Assembly: GCA_965226805.1 (NCBI GenBank)
Contig: CBDDDW010000017.1
Coordinates: 1-50,767 of the forward strand
Source: CBDDDW01 sp965226805
GTDB lineage: Bacteria; Chloroflexota; Dehalococcoidia; Lucifugimonadales; JAGWBF01
DNA length: 50,767 bases
Direction: 5' to 3'
The notes under the pieces are model-generated. The model saw nothing but the letters and a program-made list of their open reading frames with translations, was not told where the DNA came from and did not search any database. Positions 35,352 to 41,907 of the stretch are shown piece by piece; the first letter of the stretch is position 1, and every line of letters begins with the position of its first letter. The position numbers were made by a program, and so were the translations under genes.

Positions 35352-36983
35352 TCAGCGTGAAGGTTCTTGTGAACCAATTGACACGCACTCAGGCTGAGGG
35401 GACTCAGGGTCAGGAGAATCAGGGTCTGAGGAATCATCGTCGATGGGTATAGCCAGCGTGATGTCCACGTTGTTGTCCCTGTCGATGATGACCTGTTCAA
35501 CGAGCATCTGGAGATAATCGTGACGCTCCTCGGGGGTCAACTCGTCCAGGCCCTGGCCGAACTCTCTCGCCCAGTCTAAGACCTCCTCCATCAGTCGCCG
35601 CTTCTCAGTTCCACTCGCCTCCTGAGCACGGTAATCGTCCAGCTTCGCTCTGGCGCTCTCAAGCCGCTCGGTGATGAACTTACGTTGGAGGTCGAGTTGG
35701 GCCTCGGTGATCTTCCCCGACACGAACAGTCTGATAGCGCGGTCCTCTTCCATCTGGATGCTTCGCAAGTCTCGCTCGGCCTGGGCGATCTTCTCCTCCA
35801 TTCCGCCGCCCTCCTGAGACTCGAGGGTGGCGATACCGGCGACGATCAGGTCGGGGTTCTGGAGTACCCGCTTCACCTCGCTCCATATCGGCTCCTCCAA
35901 CTGCTCCGCCCGGATGTAGGGCTTCTCCCGGCAGCCCAGGCGCATACCCTGCATCCCGTTGCACATGTAGTAGCGGCGGGGGGTGGTCAGGTCGTAGGTG
36001 TAAGCCTTGCCGTTGCGAACGCTGGTGGTTGTCCAGGAGGCCCTCGTATGGAAGTTGCGGCCGCACTCGCCGCATTTCAGCAGGTGCTGCAACAGGTAGA
36101 GCACCTTCGTGTTCCTCTTGGCTTTCGTGCTCCGCTGCTTCTTCAACTTCTGCGCCCGTTCCCATGTCTTATCGTCGATCACCTGCGGGACCGGAATCTC
36201 AATCCAGGTGTCCCTGGGCTGGTCGTAGACCTTCATACCGTCCTCGGTGGCGACATGGCGGTACTTTCCGTAGACCCAGGTGCCCGCGTAGGTGGCATTC
36301 CCCAGGATGTGGTGCACGCGGGACTGAAGCCACAGCAGCTTGCCGGTCTGTGTGGGGACCCCCTCGTCGGTCAGCCGCACGGCAATGGAGTAGGCCCTCA
36401 TCCCCTCATCGACGTACATGCGGAAGATGCGTCTGACGACCTCCGCCTGCTCCTCAACCACCTCGGGCCTTCCGTCGTCTCCGATGCGGTAACCGTAGGG
36501 AAGGCCGCCGGTGGGCACCCGACCCTGCTTGGCAGTCCCCCGCTTGCCCATCGTGGACCGCTCGCGGAAATTGTCCAATTCGATCTTGCCGATGGCCGCC
36601 ATGAGTCCGAAGGTCTTCATGTCGATGGCGTCCAAGACGGCTTCGAGCCGAATCTGGTGGGCCTCGACGACCTCCATGAGTGCCGCGGCGGGGTACATGC
36701 CCCTGCTCAGGCGGTCGGACTTCCAGCACACGATGGTATCGAAGCGTCCACGCTTGGCGTCTGCCAGCATCCGCTGGAACTCGGGTCGCTTCTTCGACCA
36801 GCCCCTGCCCACCTCCTGGTAGCGGGCAGTGATGGTCAGCCCTTTGCTCTCGCAGAAGGCTTCCATGTCGCCTGTCTGCTCGGAGATGGAGGTCTTGTCC
36901 TCCCCGTCCTGGCTCTTGTCCGACACGCGGGCATAGATGGCCGCCCGGTTCCCCTCCGTCTTCCTATTGGTGATTCTCACCAT
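35352..36983 (-). CDS. Large serine recombinase (integrase of the element)
   Basis: 543 residues. Catalytic resolvase domain at the N-terminus with Ser21 in IYARVSDKSQ and the DRLSRG motif (SDRLSRGMYPA). Then the recombinase domain (LPYGYRIGDDGRPEVVEEQA, GVPTQTGKLLWLQSRVHHIL), a zinc ribbon (LKCGECGRNFHTR with CNGM...GCREKPY) and a long coiled coil (MEEKIAQAERDLRSIQMEED, RKFITERLESARAKL). It would integrate and excise the element by site-specific recombination between attP and attB. AAAGGAGG precedes the ATG by seven bases. A terminator just upstream isolates it from the transcript of the other genes, so it probably has its own promoter near 36990-37010. Confidence 0.95.
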   Translation of the reverse strand: MVRITNRKTEGNRAAIYARVSDKSQDGEDKTSISEQTGDMEAFCESKGLTITARYQEVGRGWSKKRPEFQRMLADAKRGRFDTIVCWKSDRLSRGMYPAAALMEVVEAHQIRLEAVLDAIDMKTFGLMAAIGKIELDNFRERSTMGKRGTAKQGRVPTGGLPYGYRIGDDGRPEVVEEQAEVVRRIFRMYVDEGMRAYSIAVRLTDEGVPTQTGKLLWLQSRVHHILGNATYAGTWVYGKYRHVATEDGMKVYDQPRDTWIEIPVPQVIDDKTWERAQKLKKQRSTKAKRNTKVLYLLQHLLKCGECGRNFHTRASWTTTSVRNGKAYTYDLTTPRRYYMCNGMQGMRLGCREKPYIRAEQLEEPIWSEVKRVLQNPDLIVAGIATLESQEGGGMEEKIAQAERDLRSIQMEEDRAIRLFVSGKITEAQLDLQRKFITERLESARAKLDDYRAQEASGTEKRRLMEEVLDWAREFGQGLDELTPEERHDYLQMLVEQVIIDRDNNVDITLAIPIDDDSSDPDSPDPESPQPECVSIGSQEPSR

Positions 36984-37012
36984 TACTGCCTCCTTTCCGA
37001 CTCCCTGAAATC

Positions 37013-37044
37013 AAAAAGACCCGCCTCCTGTCGGGAGCGGGTCT
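37013..37044 (-). terminator. Rho-independent terminator upstream of the integrase gene
   Basis: On the minus strand AGACCCGC pairs with GCGGGTCT around a short GC-rich loop and is followed by TTTTTGATTT. It ends leftward transcripts 30 bases before the integrase start. Confidence 0.75.
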
Positions 37045-37202
37045 GCGAGTAGTACAATGCTACTTGCATCACCTGTTCCGTCAGGTGGCGCCACGGCCCG
37101 GGGTGTTAGCGCACCGCCGGGTCAACTTTCGCTCCCATGATACCGCGATTGGGGGGCCAGCGTCAAAGGGCGGCGCCCGTCAGGCAGTGGGCCGGTCATT
37201 CT

Positions 37203-37832
37203 CTACCACCCCACCGGCTTGGTTATAGTTCCGATCCCGTCAGTCAGCGTGTCTGGGAACAGGCTACGTCTCAGGTGGCTCTTCCACAGGCGCTTGACGT
37301 AGGTCGCGGCGTCGGCCAACTGCCTGGGGCTCGCATTCCTTGGGTCCGGGTTGACCAGAGTCACCCGAAGCCCCAGGTCGTCCCGCACGTACCGCATCGC
37401 CGCCGCGAAGTCGGCGTCGTTGGACACGACGACGGCCTGCTCATACTCCCCGTTGAACCCATCGACCAAGAGACGGGTGGCCAAGTTCACATCCGACCCC
37501 TTCTCCTCAGAGTCCCTGACCAGGACGTGAGCGGGCAGCCCCGGCACAGGCTCCGCCAGCGGACGGCGCTTGACGCCGGACCGGAAGACGCCGTAGTGGA
37601 CATCGAATCCCGGCAGGGTCGTCAGAGCTCTCAGGTAGACGAGCTGACGACGTGGCTGATTGAGATTGCCGGGGCGGGCATCAAGCCGGGCCGTGAAGTA
37701 GCAGACCCTGTGGATGTCGTCTTGTGGAAAGACGGTCTCGGCCAGCTTCCGCAGGTCCAGCCACCTGTAGGGCGTGTCCTTGAGGGCGCGGTAGTAGAGA
37801 TTGAAGCCGTCGATGTAGACGTTGGTGATCAA
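37203..37832 (-). CDS. NYN-domain (PIN-like) ribonuclease
   Basis: 209 residues. VYIDGFNLYYRAL at the N-terminus is the NYN signature with the first catalytic Asp; further acidic residues lie in KGSDVNLATRLLVDG and VVVSNDADFAAAMRYVRDDL, which complete the metal site of LabA/DUF88-type nucleases. These enzymes probably cut RNA. Start is TTG 37832 with GGGAG upstream. A hairpin lies just before it. As cargo of the conjugative element it may serve in RNA turnover, defence or addiction; nothing in the sequence decides. Confidence 0.85.
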   Translation of the reverse strand: MITNVYIDGFNLYYRALKDTPYRWLDLRKLAETVFPQDDIHRVCYFTARLDARPGNLNQPRRQLVYLRALTTLPGFDVHYGVFRSGVKRRPLAEPVPGLPAHVLVRDSEEKGSDVNLATRLLVDGFNGEYEQAVVVSNDADFAAAMRYVRDDLGLRVTLVNPDPRNASPRQLADAATYVKRLWKSHLRRSLFPDTLTDGIGTITKPVGW

Positions 37833-37854
37833 TCGCTACTCCCATACAAAGACA

Positions 37855-37878
37855 GAGACCGCCTCGGAAGGCGGTCTC
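37855..37878. terminator. Strong hairpin, probable terminator
   Basis: GAGACCGCCT and AGGCGGTCTC form a perfect 10-bp stem with loop CGGA. On the minus strand it is followed by TGTCTTTGTATG, a weak T-rich tail. It sits between the PP-loop gene and the NYN gene. Confidence 0.55.
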
Positions 37879-38013
37879 GACCCTACCGGCGAAGCGATAG
37901 GGGTAGTGCAAGGAACGTACCACGAGCGGCGGCGGCTGTCAACGCTCGATGCCGATGATAGCCCGTGCGGCTGTGGGCTGCCCAGACCTCTGTCGTTCGT
38001 GTTCACAGCCGTG

Positions 38014-38847
38014 TCACACCCCACAGTGACCCTCGCACTCGTTGCCGAAGCCGTCTCGCTGTCCGTCGTCTCCCATGCCCACCTCATCGAGTGCGACCGC
38101 CTCGGCCAGCGGCATCCGCGTGGAGTGCAGGTAAGGCTCTTTGGCAAAGGCCAGCCCGTTTCGCATTCTGGCGTCGATCTCCACCGCCTCGGCGAACAGC
38201 TCCGGCCACCTGCGCTTGGTCTCCACCCATCTGCGCCGGGACTGGAAGGGGCAGGCGACACAGGCCGAGCGTTCCAGGGGCCTGTCGTAACGCTCCTGCC
38301 ACCAGTTCAGGCAGTCGCTGCGGGACATGCCCGCCTCGATTAGAGGGTAACGGTTCGTCATCCACCGGTCGCGGGAGGTCTTGATGCGGATGGCCTCGTC
38401 GGTTGAGATGCCCAGCCACAGCTCGACGGTGGTTCCGGCGGGGACACGCTGCCGGGGTCTCAGACCCAGCAGCTCGCGTATCCTTCGGCGTATGGGCCTG
38501 ATCTTGTAGTTGTCGGTGCACTGGCGCCTGCCGATGCCGTCGCCCTCCCCGTCGCGTCCCTTCAGGTAGACGGGAATGTCCACATAGTTTCGTGAACCCG
38601 AGTGGTTGGTAAGGGCCTTCACGTCCTCGCGGAGGCTTCGCCCGTTGTCCACGACGTACAGGGGGAAGCTCAGCCGGTCCTTTAGCCACGTCAGGTGCTC
38701 GTAGATGCTGGGCGGCTCCCAACGGGTGTCGGCGAAGATGGCGCAGTCGGGGATGCGGTCGAATGCGCCCTGGCTTGCCATGAGCGCCATGACGGAGGAC
38801 TGGACGCCCCCTCCCAAGCTGATGACGGTGAGACGAGAGGAGCGCAT
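38014..38847 (-). CDS. PP-loop ATPase of the PAPS-reductase/adenine-nucleotide alpha-hydrolase family
   Basis: 277 residues. The PP-loop SLGGGVQSSVMAL (about residues 9-21) binds and adenylates with ATP. Further family features: CAIFADTRWEPPSIYEHL, GRRQCTDNYKIRPIRR, and a cysteine pair in RSACVACPFQSRRRW that may bind metal or a cluster. Relatives include sulfate/PAPS reductases, DndC-type DNA-sulfur enzymes and many phage proteins of unknown role. On a mobile element a nucleic-acid or nucleotide modification role is more likely than sulfate assimilation, but this is inference; no dnd or ssp partners are present. Its ATG overlaps the stop of the small upstream gene (ATGA). Confidence 0.8.
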   Translation of the reverse strand: MRSSRLTVISLGGGVQSSVMALMASQGAFDRIPDCAIFADTRWEPPSIYEHLTWLKDRLSFPLYVVDNGRSLREDVKALTNHSGSRNYVDIPVYLKGRDGEGDGIGRRQCTDNYKIRPIRRRIRELLGLRPRQRVPAGTTVELWLGISTDEAIRIKTSRDRWMTNRYPLIEAGMSRSDCLNWWQERYDRPLERSACVACPFQSRRRWVETKRRWPELFAEAVEIDARMRNGLAFAKEPYLHSTRMPLAEAVALDEVGMGDDGQRDGFGNECEGHCGV

Positions 38848-39074
38848 CAGTCGTCCGCCTTGGCGTGGTCTTCAGCTTGCGGGTCGCTCGGGGGAGAGTT
38901 CTCGCCGTGCGCGGCCTGCCTGTCTCTGGCGGCGTGCTTGATCATCAGAATCATGATGCGGCGCAAGCGGTCCCGGGCGTCGGGTCCGGGTCTGGAAAAG
39001 ACCCTGATCTCGCCTATCTCAAAGGCGTCGCTGCGGGGCTTCCGCCGTCCGTTCTGTTTCTTCTTATCCTTCAT
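38847..39074 (-). CDS. Small basic/acidic protein coupled to the PP-loop gene
   Basis: 75 residues: a lysine/arginine-rich N-terminus (MKDKKKQNGRRKPRSDAFEI), a short hydrophobic helix (RRIMILMIKHAA) and an acidic tail. I do not recognise the family. Its stop overlaps the ATG of the PP-loop gene (ATGA), so it is probably made with it and may be a partner or chaperone. Confidence 0.65.
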   Translation of the reverse strand: MKDKKKQNGRRKPRSDAFEIGEIRVFSRPGPDARDRLRRIMILMIKHAARDRQAAHGENSPPSDPQAEDHAKADD

Positions 39075-39236
39075 ATCGGTCTAGTCCATCGGTGATATCG
39101 CGGGGCGCACGTGGCCCCTGCGCTCACGCCCTCGTCTGTTTCGGGAAGCCGCCGGTCCGTCGTGTTCGTCCTGATGTCGGTCGTGCTCCCTTCGCACCTG
39201 GGTGCGAGCGTTTTGAAGCCTGAAGCTGTCCTATCC

Positions 39237-39255
39237 GGGGGCTGTGGAGGCCCCC
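39237..39255. terminator. GC-rich hairpin after the last HTH gene
   Basis: GGGGGC and GCCCCC flank a 7-base loop directly after the stop of the leftward HTH gene. There is no T run, so it may only stabilise or attenuate the transcript. Confidence 0.35.
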
Positions 39256-39259
39256 GCGT

Positions 39260-39562
39260 CTATTCGGCCCGGACGCCTTCCGCCGAACCGCGAACGGGCA
39301 CCTTTATGACCCTTATGGGTGGAAGCAGGTGTCCGAGTCCCACGCTGTCGGCCAGGTCCTGAATGGCGAGGAGATAGTCGGTGCTGGGTCTGATCCCCGC
39401 GTTTCGCCATCGCCACAGGGTGGCGGTGGTGGTTCCTAGCAGCCAGGCGATCTCGTCCCAGGTCATCCCTGAAGCCTCCTTGAAGCGCTCCAGGGCCTGG
39501 GGGAAGTCGTCGGGGAAGACATCGGGGCGGACGCTCCCGTTATGTGTGCTCTGGCAGGTCAT
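39260..39562 (-). CDS. Small XRE-like HTH protein, third of three
   Basis: The start chosen is ATG 39562, eight bases after the upstream stop. The protein reads FPDDFPQALERFKEASGMTW and DEIAWLLGTTTATLWRWRNA, a helix-turn-helix with recognition helix TATLWRWRN. It is a close relative of its neighbour and of the gene at 5404-5670. Likely a transcriptional regulator of the element. The C-terminus (PPIRVIKVPVRG) is unlike the others. Confidence 0.8.
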   Translation of the reverse strand: MTCQSTHNGSVRPDVFPDDFPQALERFKEASGMTWDEIAWLLGTTTATLWRWRNAGIRPSTDYLLAIQDLADSVGLGHLLPPIRVIKVPVRGSAEGVRAE

Positions 39563-39569
39563 GAGGGTG

Positions 39570-39911
39570 TCAGTCCTGCTGGTCGTCCTGCTGGTCGTGC
39601 CGGTCCTCCCAGTCCTGCCAGAGGTACATCTGGAACCCGTCCCCCATGAGGATGTCGAGGCCCCCCGGTATGAGGGCCGCAAGCTTCACGAGGGCGTGGT
39701 AGCCGTCGCCGTCGGGCTTGACGCCCCTGCGCCACCTGTGGACGCGCTTCTTGTCGACGCCGAGGGCGTCGGCGAAGGCGTTCCAGGTGAGGCCGCTGGC
39801 CTCCCGCAGCCGTTCGAGGCGCTTCGGGAAGTCCCTGGGCAGGACGCCGCTCAGGTAGGGTGCGATGCGGCCGGCGATGACGATGCCGACCTCCTGGTTA
39901 CGGTTCTCCAT
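39570..39911 (-). CDS. Small XRE-like HTH protein, second of three
   Basis: 113 residues. LPRDFPKRLERLREASGLTW and NAFADALGVDKKRVHRWRRG form the helix-turn-helix; the tail is rich in D and Q (WEDRHDQQDDQQD). The start ATG 39911 lies inside the upstream gene (14-base overlap), so expression is coupled. Paralogue of the genes at 39260 and 5404. Its likely role is control of transfer or excision genes. Confidence 0.8.
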   Translation of the reverse strand: MENRNQEVGIVIAGRIAPYLSGVLPRDFPKRLERLREASGLTWNAFADALGVDKKRVHRWRRGVKPDGDGYHALVKLAALIPGGLDILMGDGFQMYLWQDWEDRHDQQDDQQD

Positions 39912-40185
39912 CTTGCTCCTCCTCTTCGAGCTTGAAGAGCTCGTGAAAGTCCTCCATGCCGAGGGCCTTGAACATCCTTCTGCGGATGCGTCCGGAGGGT
40001 GCGCGGCCTGCTGTGACCAGCTTGGACATATAGCCGGAGCTGATCCCTATCTCCTGGGCGAGCCAGTTCTGGGAGCGGTTCAGCAGCGCCAACCGCGCCC
40101 AGAGCGACCGGGCGTCGAGGCGCACAGCTGAGCGTGCGTCCCGCCTCCGGCGGCCTCTCGGTCCTTCGTTCCGTTCCGGTTCCAT
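39898..40185 (-). CDS. Small HTH protein, first of three
   Basis: 95 residues. After a basic N-terminus (RGRRRRDARSAVRL) comes a helix-turn-helix LNRSQNWLAQEIGISSGYMS with KLVTAGRAPSG, of the lambda-repressor class, then an acidic tail (LFKLEEEEQDGEP). AAAGGAGG lies ten bases before the ATG. It begins a run of three overlapping regulator genes after the replication-relaxation gene and may bind DNA near the origin of transfer. Confidence 0.75.
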   Translation of the reverse strand: MEPERNEGPRGRRRRDARSAVRLDARSLWARLALLNRSQNWLAQEIGISSGYMSKLVTAGRAPSGRIRRRMFKALGMEDFHELFKLEEEEQDGEP

Positions 40186-40251
40186 GTGTTGAAGACCTCC
40201 TTTCGGTACGGGGCGGGAGCCGCCGCTTCACTCCCGTCCCGCACGGCGTGT

Positions 40252-41907
40252 TCAGCGGGTCAGCAGGACGTGGGCGGGCTCCCAGTCGCCGGGGGACCTC
40301 CACGCCCTTCCCAGCGGGCCCAGCGCGTCGATGACCGCGCTATGGGAGACCCACAGGGGCACGCTGACCCCGGCGCGGTCCATCTCGTCCCGCGCCACTC
40401 TCAGGAAGTTGGTGGCGGCGATGTCGTCGTCGAAGACGATCAGGACGGAGGGCCTGGCGCCGTGGTCGTCGATGGGACTGTGAGATAAGTAGTAGCGCAA
40501 ATAGGGGGCGATCCGCGTCGCCATCGTCGAGGGGCGCACCGCTCTTCTCTCCCACTCCAGGAAGAAGGGCCAGGTGGCCGGGCCTCTTCGAAGGACGCCG
40601 AAGGCGTCGGGGTTGACCGAGCGGTTCCGTCCCTCGTGCCTGAAGTGCCTCGACGCGCTCCTGGGCGGGTCGACCTGGGCCAGCTCCCACCCCAGGGCGT
40701 GGGCCTGCCTGGCCAGGGCGGCGACGAAGGCGTGGACGGCCCCGGTGTGCTCGATGTTCCTGAGCAGCTGGCGGCTCCTGCCGCCGGAGACGTTGCGCCA
40801 GTCGTAGGGGGCTTCGGCGTCCACGGGGGCGACGCTCCACCGCCTCCTCGCCACGGCGACGGAGGTGCGGTCCCTACGGGCCAGGAGCGCCACGCCCCGG
40901 TCGGTGAGAGCGAGTCGTCCGCTCCCGTCGATGGGCCGGGTCACGAGGCCGAAGCCTTCGAGGGGGTTGACGAGCTGGGACGCGCGGCGCTCGGAGACGG
41001 CCATCAGGCTCGCCAGCTCCGTGCGGAGCAGCCAGGGCCAGTCGTAGATAAGGTCGAGGGCGCGCTTCTCCGCGGGTTTGAGAAGGACGGGCAGAGCGCG
41101 GTCTGCGTCCGGGGCGCCGTCGCCGGGCAAGTCCGCCTGCGTGATGTGGGCCTCCACGGGCAGCTCTCCCCCGGGGGCCAGCTGTCCCAGGGCGTTGCGG
41201 AGGTCCGCGGGGGGACCGGAGGCGGCGGGGCGCCACACCTCGTCCTCTGGTCCGGCGAGGGCCGCGTCCCGTTCCAGGGCCAGCAGCGCCTCCACGGTGC
41301 GGGGCAGCATCCTGCGGGCGTGTCTCAACCGCACCTCGTCGGTGACCAGGACGAGGACCGTTCCGGGGCGCGGCCCGTCTCGCAGCTTCCAGAGCCTCCG
41401 TGAGAAGCCCGTCCTGTCGGCGGCGCGTCCCTGCCTTGCGATCCCCACGGTCCGCCCTCCGGGGAGGGTCATGGCGGCGTCGAGGGGACCGGCCCGGTAC
41501 AGGCGGAGGCCGACCGGGTGGGCGACGCCGGCTATGGTCGAGGCCAGCCGGTATATGACGGCCAGGGCGTCGAGCCGGTCCATCAGGATGCGCAGCCACT
41601 GGATGGAGACGGGGCGGGAGCGCAGCAGACCGTCGAGAGCCTGCCCCGTACTCGATACGGGGGTGGAGCCCTCGGTCTCGGCCAGCGCGCCCAGTCCCCT
41701 GGCGGTGAGGCGGTAGCGGCGGGTCGGCGGTATGAGGTCCGCCGCGTGGGGCACGTGTGCGACGAGACCCGCGTCCTCCAGCCCGCCGACCGTCCCGTAG
41801 ACCGCGCTCCTTGACGCGCCGGATATGGCGGCCAGCTCCAGCCGGTCGACGAAGGGGCACGACGCGATGACGCTGAGCGTCTCCCGTTCACTGCCGGTGA
41901 TCTTCAT
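40252..41907 (-). CDS. Replication-relaxation family protein
   Basis: About 551 residues from ATG 41907, which overlaps the coupling-protein gene by 20 bases; a longer upstream frame is only overlap. Two winged-helix segments are seen (LELAASGASRSAV-like start with YGTVGGLEDAGLVAHV, and LLRTELASLMAVSERRASQL), followed by WPFFLEWERRAVRPSTMATR and IAPYLRYYLS, the signature region of the replication-relaxation (Replic_Relax) family. These proteins, encoded on plasmids and ICEs of Gram-positive-type organisms, are thought to act at the origin in DNA processing for replication or transfer. Its place directly behind VirD4 supports a role in handling the transferred DNA. Confidence 0.8.
   Translation of the reverse strand: MKITGSERETLSVIASCPFVDRLELAAISGASRSAVYGTVGGLEDAGLVAHVPHAADLIPPTRRYRLTARGLGALAETEGSTPVSSTGQALDGLLRSRPVSIQWLRILMDRLDALAVIYRLASTIAGVAHPVGLRLYRAGPLDAAMTLPGGRTVGIARQGRAADRTGFSRRLWKLRDGPRPGTVLVLVTDEVRLRHARRMLPRTVEALLALERDAALAGPEDEVWRPAASGPPADLRNALGQLAPGGELPVEAHITQADLPGDGAPDADRALPVLLKPAEKRALDLIYDWPWLLRTELASLMAVSERRASQLVNPLEGFGLVTRPIDGSGRLALTDRGVALLARRDRTSVAVARRRWSVAPVDAEAPYDWRNVSGGRSRQLLRNIEHTGAVHAFVAALARQAHALGWELAQVDPPRSASRHFRHEGRNRSVNPDAFGVLRRGPATWPFFLEWERRAVRPSTMATRIAPYLRYYLSHSPIDDHGARPSVLIVFDDDIAATNFLRVARDEMDRAGVSVPLWVSHSAVIDALGPLGRAWRSPGDWEPAHVLLTR

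Noticed and set aside
35685..37052. A 455-residue rightward frame opposite the serine integrase
   Set aside because: The integrase motifs, catalytic Ser and ribosome-binding site fix the coding strand as minus.
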